Assembly: GCA_025526935.1 (NCBI GenBank)
Contig: JAHLKD010000135.1
Coordinates: forward strand, 38,966-102,965
Length of the DNA stretch: 64,000 nucleotides
Direction: 5' to 3'
From: Cladochytrium replicatum
Lineage: Eukaryota > Chytridiomycota > Chytridiomycetes > Cladochytriales > Cladochytriaceae
Shown here: positions 19,641 to 31,131 of the stretch, one piece after another
Layout: each line of letters begins with the position of its first letter
Numbering within the stretch: the first letter of the stretch is position 1
Notes under the pieces: model-generated
Database searches by the model: none
What the model saw: only the letters and a program-made list of their open reading frames with translations
Told to the model about the DNA's origin: nothing
Program-made: the position numbers and the translations under genes

Positions 19641-20280
19641 TGAAATTATTATGTGGTGCATATTTGGGGGAACTGCACATGCAAATTAATAAAAGACATT
19701 TGGAGGGTTCCCTGAGATTTGGGTGTTAAGGTGGTTCGCCCAAATTATTGTGCTTCAATGAAACCCTTTGCCCAGTTATTCCTGTGGACTGGGATATCCG
19801 TATCAAGATCTTTACTGCAGAACCACAGGTATATGTGTTCATGGTTTTTATTTGGTTAGGATTACAGAGTGCTGTGTGTTTGATTCGTCCAACCATATTT
19901 CGCTGGAATTTTGTCCCGTTATCTTTGTGGTCCATGTCAAGAATCAAGTTCCTCCGTCGTTCTCTCTGGACGAAACAAAGGCATGTGTTGTTACACGCCT
20001 GTTACAATCGACTTGCACGAGTGTATTAGAGTATTGTACGATTGAGGTAGAACTTGGTCCAGTGTTCATTGTGATGTGAGCCTTTCGGAAATAGAGCGGG
20101 GACGCGTTGGGATATACTTTGAGCTTCAAGTGGTGACTGGGAGCATTAGATGCTTGCGATTTGCGAGTGTGAGGAGCAATTGCATTATTTTTTTTAAGAC
20201 ACAACAGATGGTTATCAGCAGAATACATTAAGCGTTCTACTCCAAATCAGCGACAATCCTTTCTGCCCCGGCGCGGAGGT
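19641..20280. other. Intergenic, nothing recognised
   Basis: Short overlapping frames on both strands without family resemblance. It presumably contains the 5' flank of the hemerythrin-like gene. Confidence 0.45.
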
Positions 20281-21231
20281 GTGAAAACCCTCCGTTGTTT
20301 CAGCTCAGTCAAAAAGCTGAGGCATCACTGCTCTCGGGGTGGAAAAGATGGAAATTCCGCCTGGTGGCACGGCCCAAGTCGTTACGATAAAATTACTACT
20401 TACGTGGCAACGGGCTTCTTACCGGAAGTTGGTTTCGAGATCCGTTCCGTAGTTCCCTCGACAGTAGATAGCGTAGACGCTGTCAAGCTTACAAAAAATG
20501 AGCGCTGCTCAACGTACGTGAGTCCAATCAGAACACTTCTCCAGGATTCCAACCAATATCGTGCAGAGTTCTACAGCAGGATACATGGCGTACACCAGGC
20601 AATTCGCAGCACGATGGTTTCACTGCTCGAGCAGAACCCGACGATCCACGCCGCCGCTGATGTGAAACCGTTACTCGCTAATGTGGACAATTTTCATTCG
20701 TTTCTCGTCAATCACCACCGCCAGGAGGACGTATATCTGGTACAAGCAGATCCACGACAATGATGTATTCTCCATCTGATATCATTCTGTCAGTTTCCGG
20801 TGCTATCTCGCCAGCGGCCTATCCCGGGGTTGACATCAATCGATGTACCAACCGGTCCAAGGCTGGACTTCAAGCGTTTCAGCAACGACCATGTTCGACT
20901 TCACACCTTGTTAGACGAGCTAGAGTCCTGGTCCTCCGAAACTCGGCGATCAGTCAATATGCCAAGGACCGTGGTGGAGAATTATCCTGCCAAACTGAGC
21001 GAGATTATCATGCAGATTCAAACTCTGCTCTTACCGCATCTGAAGGGCGAGGAGGACTTGTGCTCGCCGGAGAACATTGTGAAATATTTCTCTAATCGGG
21101 AGCTTAACGCGATAATGGACGATTTGGATGAGGTGAGGAAATATCTAATAATAATATATTCCTACTGCATGCCTGATTGTGGGTGGCTGACTTCCGGAAA
21201 TTAGATGATGAAAACAGGAAGACGTCCTTGA
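20281..21231 (+). CDS. Hemerythrin-like (HHE cation-binding) domain protein
   Basis: Predicted four-helix di-iron or oxygen-sensing protein. The exon ending at 20739, exon 20815-21132 and a last exon 21205-21231 (TGA) join in frame; donor GTACAA at 20740, acceptor CGCCAG at 20814. Candidate ligands in HHE order: H in GVHQAIRSTM, H...E in NFHSFLVNHHRQED, H in FSNDHVRLHTLLDELE, and H..EE in LLPHLKGEED. The 5' end is uncertain. The open frame runs back to 20281 but has no early in-frame ATG, so either an upstream exon supplies the start or translation begins at an internal Met. Fungal proteins of this type are usually single-domain and cytosolic. Confidence 0.65.
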
Positions 21232-21980
21232 TTCCACATTTCCATTTTTTCGAATTTGAAATGTTTCATATATGCTGTAATAAACAAGTTGGAGATACAG
21301 ACGAGCCAAATGGATGTAATGTGTTATTTCCACCTTCAGCCAGAACAATTCAACTTTTGGTCGGCAAATTTTTCAGAATTATCGTCGCTCCCTGACGACT
21401 TACAATAGCCCGAGGCGTAGTTGTGCTTTCAGGACGAGAAAGTTTTCTGTTGTGAGTGAATCTTCTAAGAATCGAGTAACCGTGTCGAGAAAAAACACTT
21501 ATCTGCGGCATGTCCCTCCAATCACCTTGCAAGCGAATTTTGGACAAAATGCCCATGGACTTCCGATGCTATATTTATGGCCATGAAGAATGTGCACTAT
21601 GAGGGAAGGGCTGACTTGTTGGCTGTGTGGAGAGGAAGCGGGCTGATGTATGGCGATTGGTTTGGACTGTACAAGTTTCGCGTGTGGGAAACGCTGATAC
21701 TAATAAGGATCTCACAACGTGAACGCGATCTTTGCAGATAGAAAATGATGAAGTCGTGGAGAAATCGTTCATATTTTCTAAAAGAGAGCTTTTATCACTG
21801 GAATTTTGTTCGAAAGGGGCAGCTCGTTGTGTTTGAACTAAGTTTTACAACACCCCATCGCGGTCAAAACTGGTTTCCATCCCGATCAGAGGCTGACATA
21901 TACTCTTTCTGGATGACCCAAACTAAATGCCAACTTCAGTGAAAATATGCTAACTGTGCCTTAGATGATTCATCTATGCT
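21232..21980. other. Intergenic, nothing recognised
   Basis: Only short frames. This is the 3' flank of both convergent neighbours. Confidence 0.45.
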
Positions 21981-23391
21981 CTATCCGAGAACCGGTGAAA
22001 TTCCATAAATGCTAACGGCATCCTGAATAGGACTGAAGATCATGCGGTTGCCACAGGGAGAAACGTACATTCCCGAATTGATCCCAAGGCCCCAAATCCT
22101 TCCCTGGGTGTCCAAAGAAAACATAGGACCGCCGCTATCTCCCTCACAAATTGAAGTTCCTCCGTCCATCTTGATACCTTCTGCCATGTTCTGAACGCAG
22201 AAAGGTGGGACCGCGCCAGAGCTTTGTGTGTAGCAAATATTCTTGTTCACCACATCAACTCTAATTCCGCACACGGTTCCTATCGTTTTTGAATGAGCGT
22301 GAAACCTTTGACTTAAAAAAACCATATTGTTTGATAAGTTACCAGAGATTTCTCCACTTTGACAGTATTGCATCCCAACCGCCAGGATTGTATGGAAGGC
22401 TGCAACTCCCCTGAGGAATTCACCGCCACTGGCAGGACCATCCCAAACCGCTCCGTTCACGCTCACGTCAGTTCTGATGAGCATGGTGTCGCGCTGAAGT
22501 ACCCACGATGCTGAGGGACCGATGCGATCGTTCGTAATACCTCTTCTGGGAGGATTGCAAGTGTAGAAGGTAGCTTGACCACAGTGGTATGCCGTAAGAA
22601 TAAAACTTACCCCTTGGTTGTTCCGCACGATAAATCCGGCTGTGCATCTTCATCAAGGAGAGACAATAGAAAGGAACTCAGCAAGGTGTTTGGGAATGGC
22701 GACATGTGAAAATTTTTTGTCCTTACCTTCCAACATTGGGTGCGTTCAAATCTTTTTGGCAAATTGCGATCCCGCCTTCGACTGGAAAGCCATCGTTGTA
22801 TCGCTGGCTAACCACTGGGGAAGGCTCGGATTGAACTACTAGAGGAACATCCAGATTGAGTTTCTTCAGCTCGTCAGGGAGAACGGAAGTCAGAACTGCT
22901 GTCGGGTCTGCTCCACGTGCAGCGGAGGCAACTTGTGCGCTGTCTCCGTGAATGACAATCGACGAGCCGTTGGAGGGGATCGAGACTCCATGGAACGCAT
23001 TCTGCTTCCTTATGTACGCGTTCAACGGTGCGGCCACCTTCTTCAACTCCGCGAGTGAGAATCTGGCTTCACGAACATCGATCTTCACGTTTTTGATGGA
23101 ATCGAGAACGGCGGACACTGCTGAATCGAGTCGACCGCCTTTCCACCATAGCTCGATTGAGTTTGAAGTGAAAATCATGCCTGCATACCCGGAAGACACA
23201 TCGGATCCATTGTAGGCCAGTGGAGGCAGAGCAGCCTGGATTGCTTCGGCGGCTCGGATGAGAGGAACTTGGTCCAGCATCGATTGTGGGACTGCCACAT
23301 CACGGCCGAAGATCTTGGCAACGTAAGCGTCGACTCCACTGCCAAGAGCGATGCAAATGAAGCTGAGGGCATAAATGACGATCGGGGACAT
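21981..23391 (-). CDS. Secreted chymotrypsin-fold serine protease with long propeptide (streptogrisin/S1-like)
   Basis: Exons 23391-22727, 22647-22343 and 22279-21981 give 422 residues (TAG stop). A signal peptide (MSPIVIYALSFICIALGSGV) precedes a propeptide of about 200 residues with streptogrisin-like SVPD/helix features. The protease domain follows: CTAGFIVRNNQGVSFILTAY with the catalytic His in TAYHC, CQSGEISGTVCG (the typical CxSGxTTGxxCG loop, restored only when intron 22280-22342 is removed) and the nucleophile in ICEGDSGGPMFS. The catalytic Asp lies between these, probably in the RTDVSVNG region. I chose ATG 23391 because it starts the signal peptide directly; an in-frame ATG at 23421 would add ten residues. 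The long propeptide suggests self-processing after secretion. Confidence 0.85.
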
Positions 23392-24700
23392 AGTATTCTT
23401 GTTCCCAAACGAAAACGGCATCAGAAGATGTCACACTTCTGGACCCACATATGATGAAATTTTAACAGTACTATGCCTGCAAAATTTACCAACATTAAGT
23501 GGTGTTGGGGCAACATCACAGCTCCTTGTGCGTGAAAATCAACGTGTCAACCCGGGTTTGAGCGTCATATTCTGGTGGCGATCCAGATTTGGCTCGCACC
23601 TGAGAATCCTGCCTCAAGTTGGTGTGGCGGGCGATGAAGTTTACTAGCGGTGTTTATCACTTACATGGGAACATACTCAAAATATGAAATACTGAACTAC
23701 AGGCTAATCAAAGTGACAGCATCAAACAGACCACCAACGGAGCTACATGGCTTTCGTAACGTAAAAGTTTTATTCTCAGCAATATTGAACATAGTGGCTG
23801 GAGACTCCAGATAGGTCTGTCTGCGCCGGAAGAACAACTTGACCTTGTAGAGTTTATTCTGAGCAGGATCTTTGTGACATGCCGAGAGCAATGCAAATTG
23901 AACTGAATGGCGAGAATCTACACATATCTTGAATTTTTGAGCTCTGCAGCCAAAAATTGCGCGCGGGATCACACGTCGGTGAAAATCAAACATATCACCT
24001 CTCAAAGTTACAAGCTTACACATCACTGACTGCGTTGATTTACAAAGGCCGCTGGTTGCTAGGAAGCCAGAGGCAAACCTTTGAGTTGATGAATTTTAAA
24101 GTGGAACAATTAAAAAAGAATAATATTGGCAGAGCAAAAATAATTAGTGAAGTGCCCTGCCCTTACAAAACCAAAAGCGATTCCACACCTTCGTAATGTC
24201 ACTTCTCAGGAGAGTCTTTGCAGTTTGACATACGTTCTTTGAACCGCCGTCGCCGCTCAGCAAACATCAAACATCAAAACATCAAACAACAACACACAAC
24301 CAACACTGCAACCGAGTCTGATGGCTTCAGAGTCTTCGAATGCAGCAGTGAGAGCGCTGATCCCGCAACGACTTCCACCAAGATTGGCTCGTGTAAAGGG
24401 TAATCCTTCATTGGGTTTGCGTATGCTTTTTAAAATGTCAGTGCGTCAGAGTATGAGAGATAAAGCTTGTGCGGATTATAGTGCAACAACCCTCTGCGAT
24501 ATATGGGGCCACAAACCGTCGGCATTGGAGCCGAATTACATTATATGCGGCCGGAAGATCACGGCCCTGAAAGCAAAGAACCAGAAGAGTAATTATGAAA
24601 TCTTGTTCTCTCAGTTCAAAAAAAAAATAACGACAAAAACAAATTGATGGGATAATGTATGAAGTTCATATGAATTGAAGCAGGCGGTGGGGAAGCAAAA
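23392..24700. other. Intergenic; possible small ORFs only
   Basis: A plus-strand frame at 24321-24647 (108 codons from ATG, MASESSNAAVRALIPQRL...) contains several Cys and could be a small gene with an in-frame intron at about 24400-24440. A minus-strand frame 23697-24026 (109 codons) is also open. Neither resembles a family I can name. Confidence 0.35.
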
Positions 24701-25886
24701 TCACAACAGGTCGGGCTCGGCGTTGATCCCCTTCTTGACTCGCAGCAGTATCGTTGTCTTCCAGCTATCGAGCTTTGTCAACTTGTCGAAATCCACCACC
24801 GTCTGAGTAAATCCTTCCACATCCTGATTCTCACATGCTTCTAATAGGGACTATAAAGGAAAAGTTATCGACGATTGGTCACAAAAATCACACTGTGCAC
24901 CCTACCTTTAGGAAAGCAAACTCCCGTGTGCCGCTAAACGTAACGTCCATAGTCTGATACCGCTCAAGCGCCTGCCGTGTCCTAACGAGATCGGTGGTGA
25001 TGCAGAGGTGGCACAGACCCGCTTTGAGAAAGTATTCCCGCATGGACCAGCGGGTCAGGTTGTTGTCCATCGAGTGTGCAGCGACGCGCTCGAAATTCTC
25101 GACGGCTTTATCGTAGAGTTCGAGCTGGGCGGCGAAGGTTCCGACTTTGAGATAGCATGCATTCGCTTGGCTGTGCAGAAACAAAATGTTGTCCGAACAG
25201 ATGTGGGTCATAAATCAATCAGATGAGCAAAGAATAGATATGTGATGATATCAGCCGATGAGTTATTTTTAATCCACGTTTTTTTTCATCAAAACGACGT
25301 ACGCATTCGAGTCTTCACCCGAGTACCATTCTGCAGCCAATTCGTACGCCTCCATTGCTTTCCCGAGATCCACTAGATCAGTCTCATAGATTTCTGCCAA
25401 TTGTTTCTGATTCGAAGCAGCAGCTGAAAATCTTCCCTTTTCAGTGAGAATATCGATTGCCTTCTTGAGCGAGTCCGCTGCGTCTGTAGTCAAAAAAAAG
25501 GAAAGAAATCAGCTGATCAAATTTAAGGATTATTCGAAGTGTGGCATTTGTTCACCTGCAGGGCTGGATTTCTTGTAAGCCTTTGAAGCATTTATGAATG
25601 CCGCGGATGCTTCGTCACGCTCCTGGATCTTGATCAGACAACTTGCCTGTGCGATGAAGGCATCACCGGCTTCCCTCCCTTTTTCAGCACACAATCAGCA
25701 AGTGTGACATAATGCGGGAGACGTAAGACAGTAAGTAGTACATAATTTGGCGAGTTTGAAAGAATTTGCAGCTTTTGCGAACAGTTCGGATGCCTCGTCC
25801 AGTTTGTTGCTCCCGAACCAGCCGGTCTGCTTCGCCTTCTTCTCCGCCTGCTCGAGGTAACCGCGTGCTTCCCGTTCAGATGCCAT
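24701..25886 (-). CDS. SEC17: Alpha-SNAP / Sec17 (NSF attachment protein)
   Basis: Adaptor that loads the NSF/Sec18 ATPase onto SNARE complexes for disassembly. It is an all-helical TPR-like protein of 287 residues, normal for the family. Exons 25886-25742, 25678-25556, 25483-25303, 25170-24906 and 24850-24701 close in frame. Characteristic segments: EQAEKKAKQTGWF...KLDEASELFAKAANSFKLAK, LWREAGDAFIAQASC, AYKKSSPADAADSLKKAIDI, LAEIYETDLVDLGKAMEAYE, ANACYLKVGTFAAQLELYDK, REYFLKAGLCHLC, SLLEACENQDVEGFTQTVVD, and the C-terminal LDSWKTTILLRVKKGINAEPDLL. The conserved C-terminal leucine needed to stimulate NSF is present. The intron at 25171-25302 (132 bp) is longer than the others. Confidence 0.95.
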
Positions 25887-27563
25887 TCCAGCAACTTCAA
25901 TCCAGTGCCAGCTAAGAGGTGGCAGTGCCGTGTAGGGCGACGAAATACAAGTTTTAAATATGGATGGGGTGTTTCAGAGGGATGGCTGACTGTGGTGTGT
26001 TGCTTCGGTACTGGTTGACAAGTATTTCACTGTCATGACATTGATAATACTGTAATATTGCCGGTCAGAATGATAACCCAAATGTTAGAATGCACAGATG
26101 CATGATCGCAAAAAAATAAATGAAGAATTTAAAAGTTCTGACATGTGAAGTTGAATATCAAGGTCGGACCCTTGAAAACACTATACATTATTCGCGTTGG
26201 GTATTTACACCAATCGTCACCAAACATCCACCCTGTCGTTAATCAGCCGGTAATGGAACGGTCCCCAAACTACGCTTGTGCGGAATAATAAAATGACTCC
26301 CGAAAATTAACCTCCATCACCAAACCTGCCATATAAGGCTATATTATGGAGTTTCTGACCCACACGAGAGGGACAGGCACAAAAGCAAAACGCAAAAAAA
26401 AGTAAAAAATGAGCAAAACGGGTGTTAGGAGAGACCTTGGTTCCATCGCTCGTTCCACGGTTTTCTGAATGGAAAACATTTAAAGGTCCTGTCCCGCCGC
26501 ATCGGGCAAATCCATTCAGAAAGCCCGCCAAACGGATCCTGTATCTCAGCAGCTATAATCGAAGCCACAGATGCCCACTGCGATCGAATCGTCTCAGTCT
26601 CACACCATCACGAAAAAGCCTTCTTGGCTGACAGTTTCTGCCTCTACTCAGCCCATCTCGAAAGTCGTGAAACGGATCTCCAAGCGATTATCAAAGCTCA
26701 ACAACAAATCGAGCCTTGAGAACGTGCCGGAATACCTCCAAGAGTCGACGAGTACCCCGCCAATCACTCACCCGATGCCGTCAATGTATGGACCAGGGAG
26801 GTGGTGATAGATCTCCGTCGGAACTTATTAGTTCGATCGTCATTGCAAATCCGGCTCTCCACAATCCAAGATCCATGGACGACATTGTCTTGCGCTGTTA
26901 CATGTCAGACACTCTGTCGTGAATATTACTTTTCTTGTGCCTTAACGAAACGGCCCGACTATGATGTACATACCCTCTTATTGTTATTGTTATTGTTCTA
27001 CTTCTCATAAAGTACTTTGTCTAATAATATATTCAGAATCGTATTGACAGCACTCCTGGGCGAATAGTGGCCGACAAGTGGCATCCGGCTCAGAGCTCAC
27101 TGGTTATGTGTTTGCCAAGCTTAATCGCTTCTGTATCATATTTTTTTGGGTTCCACCTTTCAAACTCTTGAAGCACAACAATCACAAAGGTTTTGCCGAT
27201 TCGTCAAAATTTCCACTTATCCTCAAAAGAAACGTGCTGGGATGGCGTTGTTCCATGAGGGGGGATCTTTTTGAGTGACCATGAGGATAGTTGGAACAAA
27301 AAAATGATGGGTCGTTCAATCGCCACTCTGAGAGGATGGCCTTCCGTTTCTGGTTTGTGTTGGTGCGAAACGCACAGTCCCTTTGATCGTGATGTCAGCG
27401 ACGGATCTCTGGTAGCCCGCTTAGACTTCCATGACAATTAGTATTCCGGACCATCTGAAGCTCTCTTAACGCCCTTTAATGTATCCGATGCTGCCACAAA
27501 GCATGGAGCCGTGCAGTATTTAAACATTCACAGAGGAGCAAATTTTTGTTCCCTTCACTTAAC
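25887..27563. other. Intergenic with one possible small frameshifted gene
   Basis: At 26571-26807 a plus-strand ATG frame (MPTAIESSQSHTITKKPSWL..., basic and Ser-rich) is followed in another frame to 26922 by PSELISSIVIANPALHNPRS and a stop. The two read as one small protein only with a 1-nt shift near 26800 and no intron signal there. Otherwise nothing is recognised. Confidence 0.35.
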
Positions 27564-29100
27564 CTAAGAATAAGCAGGAAGGACATGCTCCTGCTTTGCG
27601 CGCAAGATGGTCACTCCGAATGGAACGTCCAATACAATCTCGTGCGCAGATCCATTTGATGCCTTTTGAATGTTGCTCAAATCAGCCTTGGACGCTGCTG
27701 TCATCTCAATCTTGACGCGCACAAACCACTCCGAGGACATAAGGTACCGCTCTTGTTCACCGGAGTACGATGGAAGCAACGATCTTTCGGAAGTGCTTGC
27801 CGCCGCATTTGTTGGCTTCATGTTGGATGCAGTTGGTGGTGGATCAAGGAAGCATATCGTGCGGGTTGGGTTGGAAGGGTCCTCGGTCAGATAAAATGGA
27901 CCGGAGAACCTTTGGAAACTAAGATTATACGGACACATCTGGAAAAGCAATTTTGATCCATAAGCAGTCGCAATGAATGTCGCATTTTTCTTTCAATATA
28001 CCTCCAGTTTCAGGATGATTGGAACTGATGTTCCACTTGTCGCAAGTGAATGGAGAGAACCTTTCGTTTTGACTGGCTTAAACTCAAAATCTGACGAATG
28101 CTTCCCTCCTTTCACCGAAATCCTGTGCACAAACATAGCTTTAACGTCGCAGAACGCGTTAGTCAGAAGCTTCAGCTTTGCGTCTGAAGAATCGACGGGA
28201 GAGAAGTTGACATTCACCATCTGGGTTCCGATGACAGTGAAGATATCGAGTTCTGGAGGACATAGAAGGACTAAACGATCATGTTCGACCGCTGCGGTCG
28301 CTCTCACGATCCCGGGAAGAACATCTTTCGCTGGAGTTGCTGAAGGTGCTTTGTAGAGTGTACCGTCCGAATCAAAGTGGCCATCCAATCGGATGTTGTA
28401 AACCTCGCCGATCAGTCGCTGACTCTTCGAAACTAGACAGAGTTTGTAGTGGATATCGCCATACTCTGTATCACCAGTAGGTGGGAGCAACGCCTCGTCA
28501 GGAATCTTCAGCTGAAGTGTCCAGCAGAAGTTTGAGCTAGTAATAAATACATCTGGTACTGTGTAAGCTCACCGAAAATTTCCCTTCGTCGTCCAAGGGC
28601 ACTTCGAGATTGAAAAAGTACCAACGACCAGTGTCATCCTTCGACACCACTTCCCGCGTTTGCTTCGATGCTTGCCGCAATTTTGCCGCAGCCGAAATTC
28701 CCGAACTGATTGCAGCTGAAATCAGCGGAACTATAAAGTTTTCAGCGCCAATAAAGCCAACCGCTGCCATCGCGTTGGCGTCGCTTTTGGCGCTGGAAGC
28801 GAACTTCCTAGTTTCTCGCTCGACCGTGGACAGCACCTCCATCTGACCAACGAAGAGAACCGTAAAGAGCTCCGATGGGCTGGTTCCGAGTGGGACAATG
28901 CGTTTCAGCGACCCAGAGCTGAGTTGAGATAGGTCGATATAGCCCACGAGGGTCTGTGCGGGTGCGAAAGAAGGGTCACTTTTTCTCCGTACGGCGTAAA
29001 TCACATTGGGACTTTGGCTATTGTCGGTAGACACACGCAGGCCCTTGATCTTGATATCCGGCACCGGTTTGTAGTCGGGCAGTCCACTGAGCCTGTCCAT
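27564..29100 (-). CDS. Uncharacterised protein, tandem paralogue 1 (possibly arrestin-fold)
   Basis: I do not recognise the family. Exons 29100-28573, 28511-28002 and 27938-27564 close in frame to 470 residues. The N-terminal part (MDRLSGLPDYKPVPDIKIKG) leads into beta-rich sequence with an Ala-rich helical insert (residues about 95-150, FIGAENFIVPLISAAISSGI...). The middle holds KIPDEALLPPTGDTEYGDIH-YKL, which resembles the LPPS..YG.I.Y.L edge of an arrestin N domain. The C-terminal third carries a Pro/Ser-rich loop, then YLMSSEWFVRVKIEMTA. No signal peptide or membrane helix. A decayed copy lies directly upstream in the same orientation at 29275-30792, so the pair arose by tandem duplication. 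The arrestin idea is inference only. Confidence 0.7.
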
Positions 29101-29274
29101 GTCGATCGTTCAAATTTTGCACCACCAGGAAATTAATTTACCAGCGATAAAATATTACAATCATAAAAAGTGGGCATAATGTGTTTATACTATCAGTGAT
29201 TTGTAGCGCGATAACGTTTTAGCAAAATAATAGCATAGATGTAGGGAAGCAATCAGTATGATAACCGTCAGATG

Positions 29275-30792
29275 TTACGAATAAACAGGAAGATCATTTC
29301 CTTGCTTCGCATGCAGGATCATCATTCCAAAGGGAATATCCAAACACCTCCTTAGGCGATCCAGGAGATTCTTTGTGAATTTTGCTCAACTCTGCTCGCG
29401 AATTTGCAGTGACCGCGACCTTCACACGAACAAACCATTCTGATGTCATGAGATATCGTTTTTCATCATCAGAGTATGATGGAGGTGATGATACAGAGGG
29501 GCCAGCGGGTGGAGTGACCGGCGCGTTGTTAGATGGGGTGGGGAGGGGACCATAATGGCAGATGCAACGTGTCGGTTTGGAAGGGTGATGTAGAATGCGG
29601 AGAACCGATCAAAAGTCAGGTGGTACGCTGATATCTGCGAGTGCCAAGAAGAAACGACTTTAACAATGCGATCATGGCAGTGTGGGGATTTGCAAATGTA
29701 CCTCCAACTTCAGCGACACTGGAAGTGACAGCGCCCCGGTCGCAAGGGATAGGAGTGCACACTTCGTCTTGACCGGCTCGAATTCAAAGTCAGAGGAGTG
29801 CTTGCCACCTTTGATCGAAACCCTGTGGACGAACATGGCTCGAATATCACAAAAAGCGTTACTAAGTAGCCCGATTTTCGAGCGTAACGAGTCGAGAGGG
29901 GAGATCGAGAGGTTAACGATCTGAGTTCCAAGCACGGTAAGGAAGTTGAGCTCAGGAGGCGATATCAGGACCAGTCGATCCGAGCTGATTTTAGCGGTTG
30001 TTTGAACAATCCCTGACAAAATGTCAGCGGTGGAAGGTACCGTGGGTGACGTGTAGAGCTTTCTATCTATATCGAATCCATCCAATCTGATATTATAAAG
30101 TTCGCCGATTATTTGTTGACTCTTCGAAACGAGGCAGAGTTTGTAGTGAATATCTCCAAACTCGGTGTCGCTGGTAGGGAGGTAATGTCATTTCATGAGG
30201 TATCTTAAACTGTCCGAAGAGATTTTAATAAATAAAAGAGACATTTTCAGCATGTTTCTGCGTACCTCAAAGTCCTTCCTGGTCGAGAGGGGTACTAAGA
30301 TTAAAAAAGTACCAGACGGCCGTATCATCTGTAGATGCAACATCTCTTTTTCCTTTAGATGCCGCCATTTTCTTCGAGAAAGCAGAGAATCCCGACGCGA
30401 TAGCGGGAACGATGAGAGCTGGCAGCAACCCCTCGGCGTTCATACCCGTTCCAGCCATGGCACTTCCAGATCGGTTGACGCTAGCCGTGGCTTTCCTCGC
30501 CTTTCGCTCAACCTCCGAAAGTACTTCAACTTGACCGATAAAGAGCACCGTGAAGTGCTGAGAAGCAGTTGTTCCGGGCGGCACGATACGTTTGATGGAC
30601 GAAGAGGACAACTGAGAGAGGTCGATATGGCCGATGAGCTAACCCTCTCCTGGATAGAAAGATGGGTCGTTTAGCTTCCTGTCGCCGCGAATCACTATCG
30701 GTTTCAAGGTGGTGTCGGATTTAGGCACGTAGGCCTCTGATCTTAACATCTGGCACAGACTTGTAATTGGGTAGTCCTGTGAGTTTCTCCAT
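29275..30792 (-). pseudogene. Decayed tandem paralogue 2 of the preceding family
   Basis: Colinear with 27564-29100 from start (MEKLTGLPNYKSVPDVKIRG) to stop (AKQGNDLPVYS, TAA). Shared blocks include SIKRIVPPGTTASQHFTVLF, FCDIRAMFVHRVSIKGGKHS and RYLMTSEWFVRVKVAVTA. The reading frame is broken at least four times: a 1-nt shift after GLRA (about 30722), an in-frame TAG before LIGHIDLSQL (about 30640), a shift after FYITL (about 29585), and a shift before LDIPFGMMIL (about 29335). Similarity persists across all breaks, so inactivation followed duplication. Roughly two thirds of residues look conserved by eye. Confidence 0.75.
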
Positions 30793-31131
30793 GTCTAACA
30801 ATTCGACTGTGGTGCAGGTGCTTTTAATATCCAACACTGCGCAAGGGTGGAATTCTAAAATTTTGTATCTGATTCACAGCCCCACACTGATTGGATGATG
30901 AAATCGGGACCCATTGCTATTTTGTGGACCATTTGTGGAACATTATTCATGATCAATGTATAGGATCTTTTAATCCAAAATAGGTTTCCAGGATTACCAT
31001 TTGAGATGCTGAAAGAAATCAAAAACGTGAGAAACATCGTGCTGAATCGATCACTTTCGACCCCAACAATCTCTCAGAATTATACCCGCCCTCAACTTTT
31101 TCGGCGACAGTACTACTAACAAAGTAGAGCG
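30793..31131. other. Divergent intergenic region upstream of beta-tubulin
   Basis: 338 bp between oppositely oriented starts. No gene seen. Presumably the beta-tubulin promoter and 5' UTR. Confidence 0.5.

Noticed and set aside
24321-24647. Small Cys-containing mitochondrial (CMC/Cx9C-type) protein
   Set aside because: Cys spacing does not match CX9C pairs; kept only as an unassigned small ORF.
2851-30645. Possible reassignment of TAG to an amino acid (in-frame TAGs at 2851, about 19575, about 30640, about 50750)
   Set aside because: TAG clearly ends several intact genes here (protease at 21981, the 27564 gene, beta-tubulin at 32977), and the other cases lie in genes with further lesions or in a removable intron.
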